Positions 1 through 8,803 are shown, counted from the first letter of the stretch. The stretch is DNA of 19,640 nt from Ochromonadaceae sp. CCMP2298 (GCA_026770595.1 MU633920.1:1-19640), one strand, 5' to 3'. Notes: generated by a model from the letters alone, not told the origin. Translations and numbers: made by a program.

Positions 1-2
1 CC

Positions 3-221
3 CCCTATAGGTCTTTCGAGTCCTTCGTCGACGCGGTTGCCTCTCTCAACGCAGGAACCGCCTCTGTGTCCGACTTCAACCACTCCCTCGCTTCCATCGC
101 CACCACCTACCGCACAACGGCCATCCTGGAGGCGGGCCGGAGGTCTCTGGACACAAAGAAGACAGTGGAGATTCACTACGCAGACAGGGTTAACTTCTGT
201 CAGCCCACGAGCTTGGTCTGA
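3..221 (+). CDS. Gfo/Idh/MocA-like oxidoreductase, C-terminal exon (partial)
   Basis: The frame beginning at base 3 is open to a TGA at 219-221 and has no ATG in the window, so this is the 3' end of a gene that starts off the left edge. The peptide reads [15 protein letters not shown], then [20 protein letters not shown] and EAGRRSLD, and ends in TSLV. The pattern of SFVDAV, a DF...SLA.IATT stretch and then [12 protein letters not shown] is what I associate with the C-terminal end of NAD(P)-dependent Gfo/Idh/MocA dehydrogenases acting on sugars or polyols; this is recognition from memory, not a search. The run CCCCCTATAG at the very start could be a 3' splice site, so the exon may begin at base 11. 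The overlapping open frame starting at 37 is proline/threonine-rich shadow. Substrate cannot be inferred. Confidence 0.55.
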   Translation, partial: PYRSFESFVDAVASLNAGTASVSDFNHSLASIATTYRTTAILEAGRRSLDTKKTVEIHYADRVNFCQPTSLV

Positions 222-742
222 ATACGTTTATACATTGCAGTGCATTTTTAGTGCATTTCAATACAGGTAATACAGTTAGTACAGTGCATTGCTTTTTTCT
301 AACTGTAAAAGGAGACGTGTAACATAGGCTGTCCGCCTGCACGCGTTCTTTCCGAGCTGAGCTGAGATAATGATGCTGCTGCTGCTGCTAATGATGATGC
401 TGCTGCTGCTACTGATGATGCGGCTGCTGCTACTGCACCCCCACCCCCACCGCCCTGGATGGCTTGCCGAGGGACGTATTTGGACTTTCATTATCTAATC
501 ATTGTACTTGGGATCACTTTGTAGATGCCTTGAAATGGTGCTGTATTGTGGTAAGTACGCTTGTCCGTTACACCCCTTCCTCAGTTGTGCAGTTGTACGT
601 TACACCCCTTACTTTAACGTAGTTTCAAGTTCAACAACAGCCCATGATCGTTCACCAGTTCACTAGCGGAGAGAGATGGACAGGAGGTGACAGATCATTT
701 CGACTATTGACTCAAAGACCGTTTCTCTCGTGCTCCTTAGCC
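222..742. other. Intergenic region with 3' UTR and promoter
   Basis: No credible gene is seen. Just after the upstream stop codon, AGTGCATT occurs three times (about 238-290) around an AATACA-rich stretch. A trinucleotide microsatellite follows, and then AT-rich sequence leading to the chalcone-isomerase-like gene. The minus-strand open frame at 276-491 is only the microsatellite translated into serine/isoleucine runs. Confidence 0.6.
370..435. repeat. (ATG/CTG) trinucleotide microsatellite
   Basis: Alternating blocks of ATG and CTG/GCT triplets run for about 66 bp: two to three ATGs, then four CTGs, repeated with small interruptions. A C-rich run (CACCCCCACCCCCACC) follows immediately. It lies between genes and is probably length-polymorphic. 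Confidence 0.85.
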
Positions 743-1520
743 ATGTTCAGAACTCGAAGTCTCGCGATAGGATCAGCCATAGTGGTGGGCTGGAACGCCT
801 CTTCTTTCCGTAAGGAGACAGTAGCGTTCGCCGAAGCGGCGAAGACACCGTATCCTTTTAACACAAAGGTAAATGAGCATCGATTCTTCGAGGACCATTG
901 ACTTTCACTCATACTGACTTATTTCAACTTACCAGGGCATGCCGGAGAAGCTGACGTTGCCCATAAACGTCGGATTGAAAGGCGACCTCACCCTCGCTGC
1001 GGTTGGCATGCGACGCAAGAACCTTTACGTGGTCGAGGTGGATATATACATGATCGGCATCAGTCTGTCTGACCAAACAGTTAAATCTGCCAAGGAGTGG
1101 GCCGCCTCTGAGAAGAAGTGCTCACTTGCGGACTACATCTTCCCCTCCGCACCTTCCAACACCGACAAGGGCCCATCCGACGTGAAGATCGCAGCCACCC
1201 TGCGCTTCGCACGCGGTGTGACCCGCCAGCAGTTCATCGACGCCTTCGACGAGGCCTTCAAGGGCCTCCCCAAGGAGATGATTGACGACTGGAAGTCGCA
1301 GATGCAGAGAAGCATTACGGCCAACGTTGAGAAGGACGACGAGATCATATTCTACTGGCTGGACAACGGTGAGGTGCTGTTCACCAAGAATGGCGTGGTG
1401 GGACAGTCACTCAAGTACAACATCCTGAACAAGCGGCTGCTTGAGGTATACATCGACCCGGCTCGCGCAGTGTCCAAAGAGGTACCAGCCTGCCTCGAGA
1501 AGCACATAGCAGAGATCTGA
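743..1520 (+). CDS. Chalcone isomerase-like (CHI-fold) protein, two exons
   Basis: Exons are 743-868 and 936-1520, giving 236 aa. The 67-nt phase-0 intron has donor AAAG|GTAAAT and acceptor TTACCAG|GGC; splicing joins PYPFNTK to GMPEKLTLP. After the join the protein has the hallmark start of the chalcone isomerase fold (LTLAAVGMRRKNLYVVEV then DIYMIGISLS, matching the family pattern G.G.R.K.....VYA.G.Y). Later come the helix RFARGVTRQQFIDAFDEAF and a strand segment around GEVLFTKNGVVGQSLKYNI. Length is close to the usual 200-240 aa. Residues 1-34 (MFRTRSLAIGSAIVVGW...) are basic/hydrophobic and suggest a mitochondrial or plastid leader. An in-frame ATG at 644 would add 33 aa; 743 was chosen for its leader-like context. 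Outside plants such proteins are usually non-catalytic or fatty-acid-binding CHI-like proteins. Nothing here shows flavonoid chemistry. Confidence 0.8.
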
Positions 1521-2225
1521 AAGCAATAGCACATAGCAGCCTGTCTAGTTCATGCTTACTATATGAATCATCACGACAAATTGATAATATCATGAATTTT
1601 GCAGTTAACCTAACAGCACCGGCATCTAGTCTTTTGAGAGACATACTGGCACCTTTGCTCACCTACCACTCTGTGGATGTGACCAGAAGAATCAGTGCAA
1701 ACGAAATACACGAGCCAGGATTCAGCACAGGATTCTTTTTCGAATGATTACGTAGCGTTTTAATCCTATCAAACAGTAGCTCCCGAAAAAGGCAGTATTC
1801 CCTACCATTTACAAGAAACCATCCTCATTTGAGTATTTGTTTATGTTTTTTATTATACGATGTTTGTATAGTGTGTTGCAATACAAATAATACAATTATC
1901 TACGAACAGGAGAGTATTTCTGCAACGCGTACATCATTGAAATTATGCTGTACAGTCAGAGCTCTACCAATATCGAGACATACGGTCGTTGGAGGGGAAT
2001 GGGCTTAAACGGCTGTCCCAATATACTTCCCACTATAATTATCCCACTCTATCCCACTCTATCCCACTCTACCGTACCTTTCAGTGACGCTGCCGATCGC
2101 TCTTGTCCAGTTCAGGGTTTGTATATCTGTATGCCCATACCAGAGTTTCCTGAAATAGTGAGGGATTTTGTATGTTAGACGAATGGTGCAGGAATGGAAG
2201 GATGAATCGAGGAGCCGGGAGTGTC
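1521..2225. other. Convergent intergenic region
   Basis: This 705-bp AT-rich stretch lies between two genes that converge on it. Apart from a short 10-bp tandem repeat at 2041-2070, I see no gene. The small open frames crossing it have no recognisable motif, and one overlaps the 3' exon of the glycosyltransferase in another frame. It probably holds both 3' UTRs and polyadenylation signals. An AATACA..TAATACA stretch near 1880-1895 resembles one near 256-272. Confidence 0.55.
2041..2070. repeat. 10-bp tandem repeat, three exact copies
   Basis: ATCCCACTCT occurs three times head to tail with no mismatch. Partial copies flank it (TTCCCACTAT upstream, ACCG downstream). Non-coding. Confidence 0.9.
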
Positions 2226-3363
2226 TTACATGTTATTATTTGTAACAATCGTGGCGTTATTTTTCGCCGCAAGGCACTGGTGCATGAAAACGTGCTCGCA
2301 GTCCACAACATAGGGGGATTCGCTGTGCCAGTTATACCAGCACCCCTCCATCGCTTTGGCTCTTCGAAGGGTTGGGGTAGGAGTAGAAGTAAGAACAGTC
2401 GCATATGGTATGTTGGGAATAGAGTGTAACTAACAAGCGTTACAGCACAGGCGCTCACTTGTAGATTGCAAGTCCGCCGAAGCAGCTGTCGACCTTGAGC
2501 AGCTTGCCCTGCCCCCCCCCCGTACCCCCCGTAGCCCCCGTAACCCCCGTACTACGCTCCATCATACGGTGCAGCTTCTTCTTCGTGCGCAGATACGATA
2601 CCTTGTTCGCCGCAGCCTGCTCGTCAGAGATGTCAAAGAACTGGTGGTCGGAACCGCTTAGGTGGTGGTTCGTGGACACGCCTGCTGTCCTGAATGCGTA
2701 AGCGTCTCGATACACTCCGTACAACACTACCCCATGCGAGCACGCAACGTCCCAGCTACGACTCTGGCCGAACGAGTCCTCCACACCATGCATGTCGTAC
2801 CCAATTATGTCCATGTCGAAGCTGATCACGTACTCCGTGGGGGGGAGTGCCCGGAACGCCGTCAGGGCAGCGTTCCTCGCAGCGGCTAACGTGGCCTCCC
2901 TAGGTAGCTGCTGGTTCGGACGCAGCGCATGATATGCTATGCTCTTCTGGGTGTCCAGCAGAAGCGTGCGGTTGTGGCTGGACTGCTCAGCCCAGTTTAG
3001 CAGCCTGCGCCTCTGCGCGGGGTCGATTTGGTCCAAGACCAAGATTGCTCGTGAGTAGCTGAAGCGACTGCTGAGGTCCTCCAGCTGAAACAAGATCGTA
3101 CGCAGGTCGAGCCGCAGACCTTTTCCCAGGCCGATGATGGTGATATTAGACGTCTTCATTGTATCCAGGCCCAACGCTGAGTGCGGCATCTCAGAGGACC
3201 CGGCGTAAGGCGAGCGCCAGCAGGTGTTGATGAGCAAGTCGTCGAACCCAGCAGGGTTGTCCATCAGCATCCAGGTACACAGAGATCGGACGATAATGAA
3301 GACCACCGCGAGGGCAAGCAGAGCCGCCGGTGCGGCAGTCCTCACCACACTACGACAAAGCAT
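2226..3363 (-). CDS. Type II membrane glycosyltransferase (Golgi), two exons
   Basis: Exons on the minus strand are 3363-2459 and 2361-2226, giving 346 aa. The 97-nt intron has donor CTACAA|GTGAGC and acceptor CTTCGAAG|A after a long pyrimidine tract. A short cytosolic tail is followed by one membrane segment at about residues 12-27 (APAALLALAVVFIIVR), then a lumenal catalytic domain. Visible motifs are ITIIGLGKGLRLDLR at about 74-88, AAARNAALTAF, and a DxD metal/nucleotide-sugar site in YVISFDMDIIGYD at 178-190. Near the C-terminus are SCFGGLAIYK and then, on the second exon, DCEHVFMHQCL, a block that normally closes this kind of enzyme. Without splicing, translation stops at 2455 immediately after the FGG motif. 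Residues 274-286 are TGVTGATGGTGGG, from a 9-bp repeat. Donor sugar and linkage are unknown. Confidence 0.8.
2512..2551. repeat. C10 run and 9-bp tandem repeat inside the glycosyltransferase CDS
   Basis: Ten consecutive C residues at 2512-2521 are followed by three CGTANCCCC units with 9-bp spacing. On the minus strand this codes for a Thr/Gly linker, probably a surface loop between the DxD domain and the SCFGG motif. Being in-frame, it is a likely site for length variation or sequencing error. Confidence 0.8.
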
Positions 3364-3751
3364 TGGACAGACCTTACTCGCGTCGACAGCCTACCGCTGT
3401 TCGGCAGCTCCTTTCCCCGTCCTATCCATTCTGGGAGGACTCGTCGTCCCCAGAAGAACAGCGATCCTGTTGCACCCAATCGACGTGTGACTGTTTGAAC
3501 AACTGTACAAGCTTCTTAGGAACCCATTTCAAGCTTTCGTCACTTCTTCAGGTCAGTAAAAGAGCGTCTAAATGAGAGAAACAGTGTGCGTTACAGTTCC
3601 CTAGGGACTACTTTTCGTCTCTTGCGTCTCACAGCCTGAGCATCTTGTCGAGGCTCTTGGCTTTCCGATGTGATCACGGAATCGGCCATTCGCTTGATCG
3701 GTTTCCGCCGACCCGTGTGCGACGGGGGATTGGAATCAGGTAGATCATCGG
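3364..3751. promoter_or_regulatory. Divergent (shared) promoter region
   Basis: This 388-bp gap lies between the start codons of the minus-strand glycosyltransferase and the plus-strand methionyl-tRNA synthetase, so it must hold both 5' UTRs and promoters. I see no clear TATA box or repeated operator. The overlapping open frames carry no family motif. Confidence 0.5.
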
Positions 3752-5793
3752 ATGACCAGGTTCGCAAGAAGCATCGTGACGATTCTAGTCTGCGCTATGG
3801 TCATCCTCAGCATGTTCACGAGCGCGCTGAAGCTGAATGTGGCAGCTCTGCGCTCTTTCAGCACCCACAGTAGCAGCAAGTTTAGATTTTCGGCTGTAGG
3901 CAAGCCGCTGAGCGCAGTTGCCAACTCTATGTCGGGCAGCAACTTCTGCGTGACCACACCGATCTACTACGTCAACGGGCAACCGCACCTGGGTCATGCT
4001 TACACATCTGTGATAACTGACATCATTGCCCGATTTCACCGCGCCGACGACGCCAACGTGTTCTTCCTCACGGGTACTGACGAGCACGGGCAGAAGGTGG
4101 AGCAGAGCGCCGTGAAGAACGGCAAGACCCCACTCGGATTCGCCGACGAGGTGTCGGACAGATTTCGAAGCCTGGTCACGTCATTGGACTGCTCTCACGA
4201 CGACTTCATCAGAACTACTGAGGATAGGCACAAGGTGGCTGTTCAGGATCTGTGGACTCGGTTAGAGTCCAGGGGGCAAATATATCTAGGCGCGTACGAG
4301 GGATGGTACTCCATCCGCGACGAGGCTTTCTACGCCGAGGACGAGATCGTGGACGGCAAGGCCCCAACCGGCGCGGAGGTGGAGTGGGTACGCGAGGAGA
4401 GCTACTTCTTCCGTCTGTCGGACTACACCGAAAGACTCTTGACTTTCTACGAAGAGAATCCTTACTTCATCGCGCCCAAGGGCAGGCGCAACGAAGTAGT
4501 CAGCTTCGTCAACCAGGTGGGCGGGCTCAAGGACCTATCCGTCTCCAGAACCACCTTCTCGTGGGGCATTCCGGTGCCCAGCGACCCCAAGCATGTGGTC
4601 TACGTGTGGCTGGATGCGCTCACGAACTACATGAGTGCGCTGGGGTACCCCCACACTGAGTCTGACTCGTTCAAACAGATGTGGCCTGCCTCTCTGCACG
4701 TCGTCGGGAAGGACATTCTCCGCTTCCACGCCATCTTCTGGCCCGCCTTCCTCATGGCGGCCGATCTGCCGCCACCTAAGGTATGTTCGTATTCGCAGAT
4801 TCGTCCGAATTGTCGTTGTCACCTCACCCCAACTTCATCTTCATTGCTTCCTATCTCTTATTACAGAGGGTCTTTGCACACGGGTGGTGGACCAGAGACG
4901 GAGAGAAAATGTCAAAATCGGTGGGGAATGTGCTGGATCCCTTCGAGCTCATCGAGACATACAGCGTCGAGTACTTGCGCTACTACATGGCTGCAGAAAT
5001 CCACCTAGGAAACGATGGCGACTTCTCGCACGATGCACTCTGTGCCCGCATCAACTCCGACCTCGCCAATGACCTAGGAAATTTGGCTCAGCGCGTGCTG
5101 ACTTTCGTAGACAAGCACTGCGATGGGGCGATCCCGCAGCCTGGCGCGTTAAATGATGAGGACAGGGAGGTGCTGGATGCGCTCAAAGATGCCCTGCCCG
5201 TAGCGCGCAGCCACATGCAGCAGCAAAGCATCAAGAACATGTGCGATACCATAGTCCAGATGGCCAAGTTGGGAAATAAATATATTGACACGCAGGCACC
5301 GTGGGCTTTGGTGAAAACGGACAAGGAGCGGATGCGCACTGTGCTCTACGTACTGGCCGAGCTGCTGCGGCACTCAGCCATCCTGCTCAGCCCAGTCATG
5401 CCCAAAGCCTGCGGGGAGATGCTGGACCAGCTGGGGGTGGCGGCCTCCCCCGAGGCCAGAAACTTCGCCGCCCTGGGGCAGCCCACCCTGGTAGGTGCCA
5501 AGATTGGCACTCCCAAGCCCATTTTCCCCAAGTTAGATGCTGCCGCTCTGGCCCCCAAGACCGCAGAGGCACCCAAGACACCAAAGACGGAGACGTTTGC
5601 GCAGTACGAGGGGCTGGGGGTGGAGCAGCTGGCGGTGAAGATAGCAGAGGTGGGGATGTTGCTCAGGACGCAGAAGGCGGCCAAGGCTTCCAAGGATGAC
5701 CTTACTCCGCTTATCGCAGAGCTCACCTATGCCAAGGAGCAGTACAAGGCTGCCGCCGGTGTGGCATTCGACACTGCGTCGGCATCCAAGTGA
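3752..5793 (+). CDS. Methionyl-tRNA synthetase, organellar type, with WHEP domain; two exons
   Basis: Exons 3752-4780 and 4867-5793 give 651 aa. The 86-nt phase-0 intron has donor CCTAAG|GTATGT and acceptor TATTACAG|AGG, joining ADLPPPK to RVFAHGWWT. The class I signatures are intact: HLGH at 79-82 and KMSKS at 357-361. Flanking family motifs include PIYYVNGQPHLGHAYT, FLTGTDEHGQK, VYVWLDALTNY and HVVGKDILRFHA. The usual Cys-x-x-Cys zinc knuckle is replaced by YEGWYSIRDEAFYAEDE, as in zinc-free bacterial and mitochondrial enzymes. Residues 1-59 are a leader with a hydrophobic core (IVTILVCAMVILSMF) followed by a Ser/Arg-rich stretch. They could be a bipartite plastid or mitochondrial signal; an internal ATG at 3929 (residue 60) could give an untargeted form. 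The last 55 residues (VEQLAVKIAEVG...LRTQKAAKASKDD) look like a WHEP tRNA-binding helix pair, unusual on an organellar-type enzyme. Confidence 0.93.
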
Positions 5794-6023
5794 TAATTGT
5801 GTAACTGTATTTAGAAGAACAAGAGTAAATTTAAAACGGTTGCTTATCAAACTATTATACGGTCATATCTGCAGTATGGAACATGCCTTGGTGTGGGACC
5901 CACAGTAGTTGTTGGGGTTTATAGTGAACGGCGCAAAAATGTACATGATGTGCAACAAATTTCGTGCAGGCGTCTATGGCTGCGTAACAAACGCAACGGT
6001 CAGGCGCACACAATCCTGTGGGC
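5794..6023. other. Convergent intergenic region
   Basis: This 230-bp AT-rich stretch separates the synthetase stop codon from the stop codon of the secreted orphan. It presumably holds the 3' UTRs of both. No repeat or gene is seen. Confidence 0.5.
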
Positions 6024-6863
6024 TCAAGCGCTAGCCTTCTTGTCGGCGGCGCCTAAGAGGGGCCCGTTGAGGAAATCCAGCTGCACCTGCTCCCTGCTGC
6101 TGGTCCTATCCGAGATGAACTGCAGCAGGGTGGGGTTGCCGTATACATCGTGGAGCTTAAACTTGTCGTGCAGGAAGGCGAGGTGGCCGTACTCTGTCAC
6201 GGGATTGGGCTGCACAGAGTGGTCTCCCTCGCAGGTGGCCGAGTTCAGGGTGTTGATGATTTGCGAAGCCGTGCATACCTCCTCGGTCGATAAGTGTAGT
6301 ATGGGCGACTCGTCTTCGGCCAGAGACGACTCCAGAATGTCAATGCAAAGTTGGGACATGTACGGCTTGCCCTGGGAGATCTCGTGGTACTTGTTGTCCA
6401 GGTACACGATCTCCTTCACGACCGTTTCGCCCGCATTCTTCCAGATCTCGTTGTCCATCAGGATCTTACTCGTGAACTCTCTCGGCTCGAGGTAGAACCT
6501 GTCTCCGAACTTGGTGATCAGATTGTCCACCTCGGCTGACACATCGTCATGCCGCACGGGAGGGATGACTTGGTTCAGTATTTGAAATATCTTGCCTCGG
6601 TCGCAGAAGACCCTTGATTCGGCATCGCACTCATCCACCACCCCATCCATCATCTTGGTGCTCAAGTACTTCTTAACCACCTTTCGGATCTCGGGCGAGC
6701 TCCTAAACATCTTGCAGCGACCGTCGGCGCAGGGGTCGGTGAAACTTTTCACACTTGACTTGACCTGCACGTGTCCCCGGGTGAACGGGTTGAGGTTGAG
6801 AGAATGCGTCAATGCGACGACGCAAAGCAGCCCCGCCACGCACCGCGCTAAGACCCAAATCAT
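6024..6863 (-). CDS. Secreted cysteine-containing protein, unknown function
   Basis: Single-exon protein of 279 aa when started at 6863. That start was chosen because it opens with a good signal peptide (MIWVLARCVAGLLCVVALTHS, cleavage near residue 20). The reading frame stays open upstream to 7268, but the extra sequence is AT-rich, of different character, and contains an inverted repeat, so I treat it as 5' UTR. The mature part has Cys in DPCADGRCKMF, DECDAES.VFCD, SQLCIDILESS, EEVCTASQ and ATCEGD, consistent with lumenal disulfides. Helical stretches (IRKVVKKYLSTKMM; ETVVKEIVYLDNKYHEI) precede a C-terminal segment GHLAFLHDKFKLHD. A loose saposin-like spacing crossed my mind but does not fit well. 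I do not recognise the family. The end, LLGAADKKASA, is not an ER-retention signal. Confidence 0.7.
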   Translation of the reverse strand: MIWVLARCVAGLLCVVALTHSLNLNPFTRGHVQVKSSVKSFTDPCADGRCKMFRSSPEIRKVVKKYLSTKMMDGVVDECDAESRVFCDRGKIFQILNQVIPPVRHDDVSAEVDNLITKFGDRFYLEPREFTSKILMDNEIWKNAGETVVKEIVYLDNKYHEISQGKPYMSQLCIDILESSLAEDESPILHLSTEEVCTASQIINTLNSATCEGDHSVQPNPVTEYGHLAFLHDKFKLHDVYGNPTLLQFISDRTSSREQVQLDFLNGPLLGAADKKASA

Positions 6864-7040
6864 ACGGCGGCTGTGCGGAAGGTGGAAGAGATAGAGAAGA
6901 GCTCGTTCGAAATTAAATGCAAGATGCCTCGCTGACACTGCATTTGCACGAAGTTCTATCGGGGAGACGGAATTCTGAGAGGCTTGTTCAACTTCCGAGC
7001 GTGGCAAAAAAAGGCCAACCAAAAGAAAGCTGGAAATATA

Positions 7041-7190
7041 GAAATTTCGCACGTGGAAAGTATGGGTTTTAGAAGGGTGCTGTTTCGGAGGGAAAGACTT
7101 TCGTGTCCGACGATAATCCGAGTGAAAAAGGCGCATCTTCGGTGAAACAGCAAAACCCTTCCAAAACTCACATTTTTGGTGCGAAATTTC
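7041..7190. repeat. Foldback inverted repeat (imperfect)
   Basis: The left arm, about 7041-7086, contains GAAATTTCGCAC, then GGGTTTTAGAAGGGT and GCTGTTTC. The right arm, 7143-7190, contains their reverse complements in reverse order (GAAACAGC, ACCCTTCCAAAACTC, GTGCGAAATTTC) with small indels. The loop is about 56 bp. It lies 180-330 bp upstream of the orphan's start codon, probably in its promoter or 5' UTR. It could be a degenerate MITE or a structured leader. Confidence 0.7.
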
Positions 7191-7512
7191 CTTCCCCACA
7201 TAAAAAATGACGAGCGGGTTAATTTTGCAGAGAAAAAAACCTGCTGATTGACAGAAGTATACAATCAAAACCCTGCTAATGAGCAGTCTAATTTGCTTCC
7301 TCGCAACACCTCATTCTCGGAATTATGACCCCCTGTTGAAGATGAGATGATGCCCTCTTCTCGTGACTTATCAATGCAACAAACGTCCCAAGGATTGGCA
7401 AGCAATCCTCTGTTCCGTCGTGCTCCACTGGGAGGATTCAAAACACAATCAAGGTGCTGCTGCAGCTTGACCCTCATACTGCAACATCAAGGAGGGATTG
7501 TGACGGCAGAGT

Positions 7513-7585
7513 AATCCTCACTTGAGCCATCCATCCTCGCTTTATTTGAGAGATCACAATCAACCATCCTCATTTTACTTGAGCT
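7513..7585 (+). repeat. Three spaced ATCCTC...TTGAG motifs upstream of the LRR gene
   Basis: AATCCTCACTTGAGC (7513), CATCCTCGCTTTATTTGAG (7532) and CATCCTCATTTTACTTGAGC (7566) share the frame ATCCTC, pyrimidine-rich spacer, TTGAG. They lie 30-105 bp before the chosen start codon. A similar CATCCTCATTTGAGT occurs near 1819. They may be regulatory or a decayed repeat; the evidence is weak. Confidence 0.4.
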
Positions 7586-7617
7586 CACACAAATCAATCA
7601 ACGAAAGAACTAGGGAG

Positions 7618-8568
7618 ATGGCAACACAACACTGGGCACTCTTCCTAGGAAGCGTCTGGGGTCCCTTTGCCCTGGCAGTGGCTCCGTTTCTATCCAATAC
7701 GGAGCTATCTAGGCTCTCGGCGTGCTCGCGTGAAGTGCTGGGAATTCGCTACACGCTTTGCAGATGGTCGATTCGTCTAGACGACACTTCGTATGAGAGA
7801 TTCCGCACCATGCGCTATTCCGTGCCGCCCTGCTACGAAGCCCCATCGTTTGATCTCGTGGCCCATCTGGGAGCGCGCTTGAAGATCAGGATGATCACCA
7901 GTAGAGAGAATGTGGACGCCCTCGCAGGCGTACACACTCTGGATCTCAGTGGGGAGGGGATTAATATCACCCCAAACCTGAAGGATGTCAGTGCATTGGG
8001 AGGCGTGCACACGCTCAATCTCAGTCGCTGCATTGCGATAACTGATGTCAGCTCTCTGGGCGGTGTTCATACGCTGTCCCTCCATGGCTGTCGTAATATT
8101 GCACATGTCAGTGCTTTGGGTGGAGTCCACACGCTGAACCTTAGTCGCTGTACGGGAATAAAAGATGTCAGTGCGCTCGGAAATGTGCATAATCTGGATC
8201 TGAGCGAAAATTGTGGCGTCACAGATGTCAGCGCACTGGGCCTAGTGCACACGCTAAATTTGTACAGATGTAGGGGTATTAAAGATGTCAGTGCGCTGGG
8301 AAGAGTGCACACACTGGATCTTAGTTGCTGCAAGGGTATTACAGATGTCAGTGCTTTGGGAGGAGTGCACACGCTAGATCTTTGCTACTGTCGGGGTATC
8401 ACAGATGTAAGTGCTTTGCACGATGTACACTCGCTGGATCTTACCGACTGCTGGGGCGTGTCAGATGTCAGCGCATTGGGAGGTGTGCACAATCTGAATC
8501 TGGACGGCTGCCCTATCACCACGGATGTTCGGGTGCTCAGCAGGGTGCATTCACTCATCATGCGTTAG
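7618..8568 (+). CDS. Leucine-rich-repeat protein (20-aa VHTLxLxxC...TDVSALGG units)
   Basis: A 316-aa intronless protein. The ATG at 7618 was preferred to the in-frame ATG at 7522 because residues from MATQHWALFLGS onward look like the real N-terminus; the extra 32 aa are Ser/His-rich and overlap the repeated promoter motifs. Residues 1-45 include LAVAPFLSNTELSRLSACSR, loosely reminiscent of an F-box-like helix pair. From residue 105 there are ten consecutive repeats: one of 25 aa, then nine of exactly 20 aa of the form VHTLDLSxCxGITDVSALGG, ended by a short VHSLIMR cap. No signal peptide or membrane span is visible. The nearly uniform units make a short curved LRR solenoid, presumably for protein binding. 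I recall this VHTL/DVSALG style from algal, protist and large-DNA-virus proteins, so viral exchange is possible but unproven. Confidence 0.85.
   Translation: MATQHWALFLGSVWGPFALAVAPFLSNTELSRLSACSREVLGIRYTLCRWSIRLDDTSYERFRTMRYSVPPCYEAPSFDLVAHLGARLKIRMITSRENVDALAGVHTLDLSGEGINITPNLKDVSALGGVHTLNLSRCIAITDVSSLGGVHTLSLHGCRNIAHVSALGGVHTLNLSRCTGIKDVSALGNVHNLDLSENCGVTDVSALGLVHTLNLYRCRGIKDVSALGRVHTLDLSCCKGITDVSALGGVHTLDLCYCRGITDVSALHDVHSLDLTDCWGVSDVSALGGVHNLNLDGCPITTDVRVLSRVHSLIMR
7930..8565 (+). repeat. 60-bp coding tandem repeat (LRR array)
   Basis: The LRR array is also repetitive at DNA level: blocks such as GATGTCAGTGC(G/T)(C/T)TGGGAGG(A/C)GT(G/C)CACACGCT recur every 60 bp for about nine units, with mostly synonymous or surface-residue changes. 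This pattern suggests growth by unequal exchange. Confidence 0.88.
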
Positions 8569-8617
8569 GACCACCGCATCCACACACAACTTTCGTATTC
8601 CTGTTTGTACTTACCTT

Positions 8618-8695
8618 TTTCTACGTATACCTACCTCTATATATACCTACATATTCCTACCTACCTAGAGCGTATTTACCTACCTACCTACATGC
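8618..8695. repeat. TACC/CCTA-rich tetranucleotide repeat
   Basis: The convergent 235-bp gap between the LRR gene and the next gene contains repeated TACCTAC, TATACCTAC and CCTACCTACC blocks. It is simple sequence in the 3' UTR region, with no gene content. Confidence 0.7.
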
Positions 8696-8803
8696 GGAGC
8701 TGTTCCTGTAGGAGATGTATATGTTAAATGCAAAACACAGTCTCACTCTTCTCTTCTTTTATACAATGGGCGCTGGGGGGTGCAATTACGGACTGGGGGA
8801 AGG

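Larger units (their letters stand above)
6864..7617. other. Divergent intergenic region with foldback repeat
   Basis: This 754-bp gap lies between the start codons of the secreted orphan (minus) and the LRR protein (plus). It contains an imperfect inverted repeat (7041-7190) and three ATCCTC...TTGAG motifs just before the LRR gene. Open frames reaching into it from the orphan gene lack recognisable protein motifs. No other gene is seen. Confidence 0.55.

Noticed and set aside
37-270. 77-aa open frame starting with an ATG
   Set aside because: Pro/Ser/Thr-rich shadow; the overlapping frame from base 3 has family-like sequence and ends at 221.
276-491. Minus-strand Ser/Ile-run protein
   Set aside because: It is just the translated trinucleotide microsatellite.
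2081-2458. 125-aa minus-strand open frame
   Set aside because: Overlaps the second glycosyltransferase exon in the wrong frame; the CEH motif is in the other frame.
6864-7268. N-terminal extension of the secreted orphan to an upstream ATG
   Set aside because: AT-rich, contains the foldback, and would bury the clear signal peptide.
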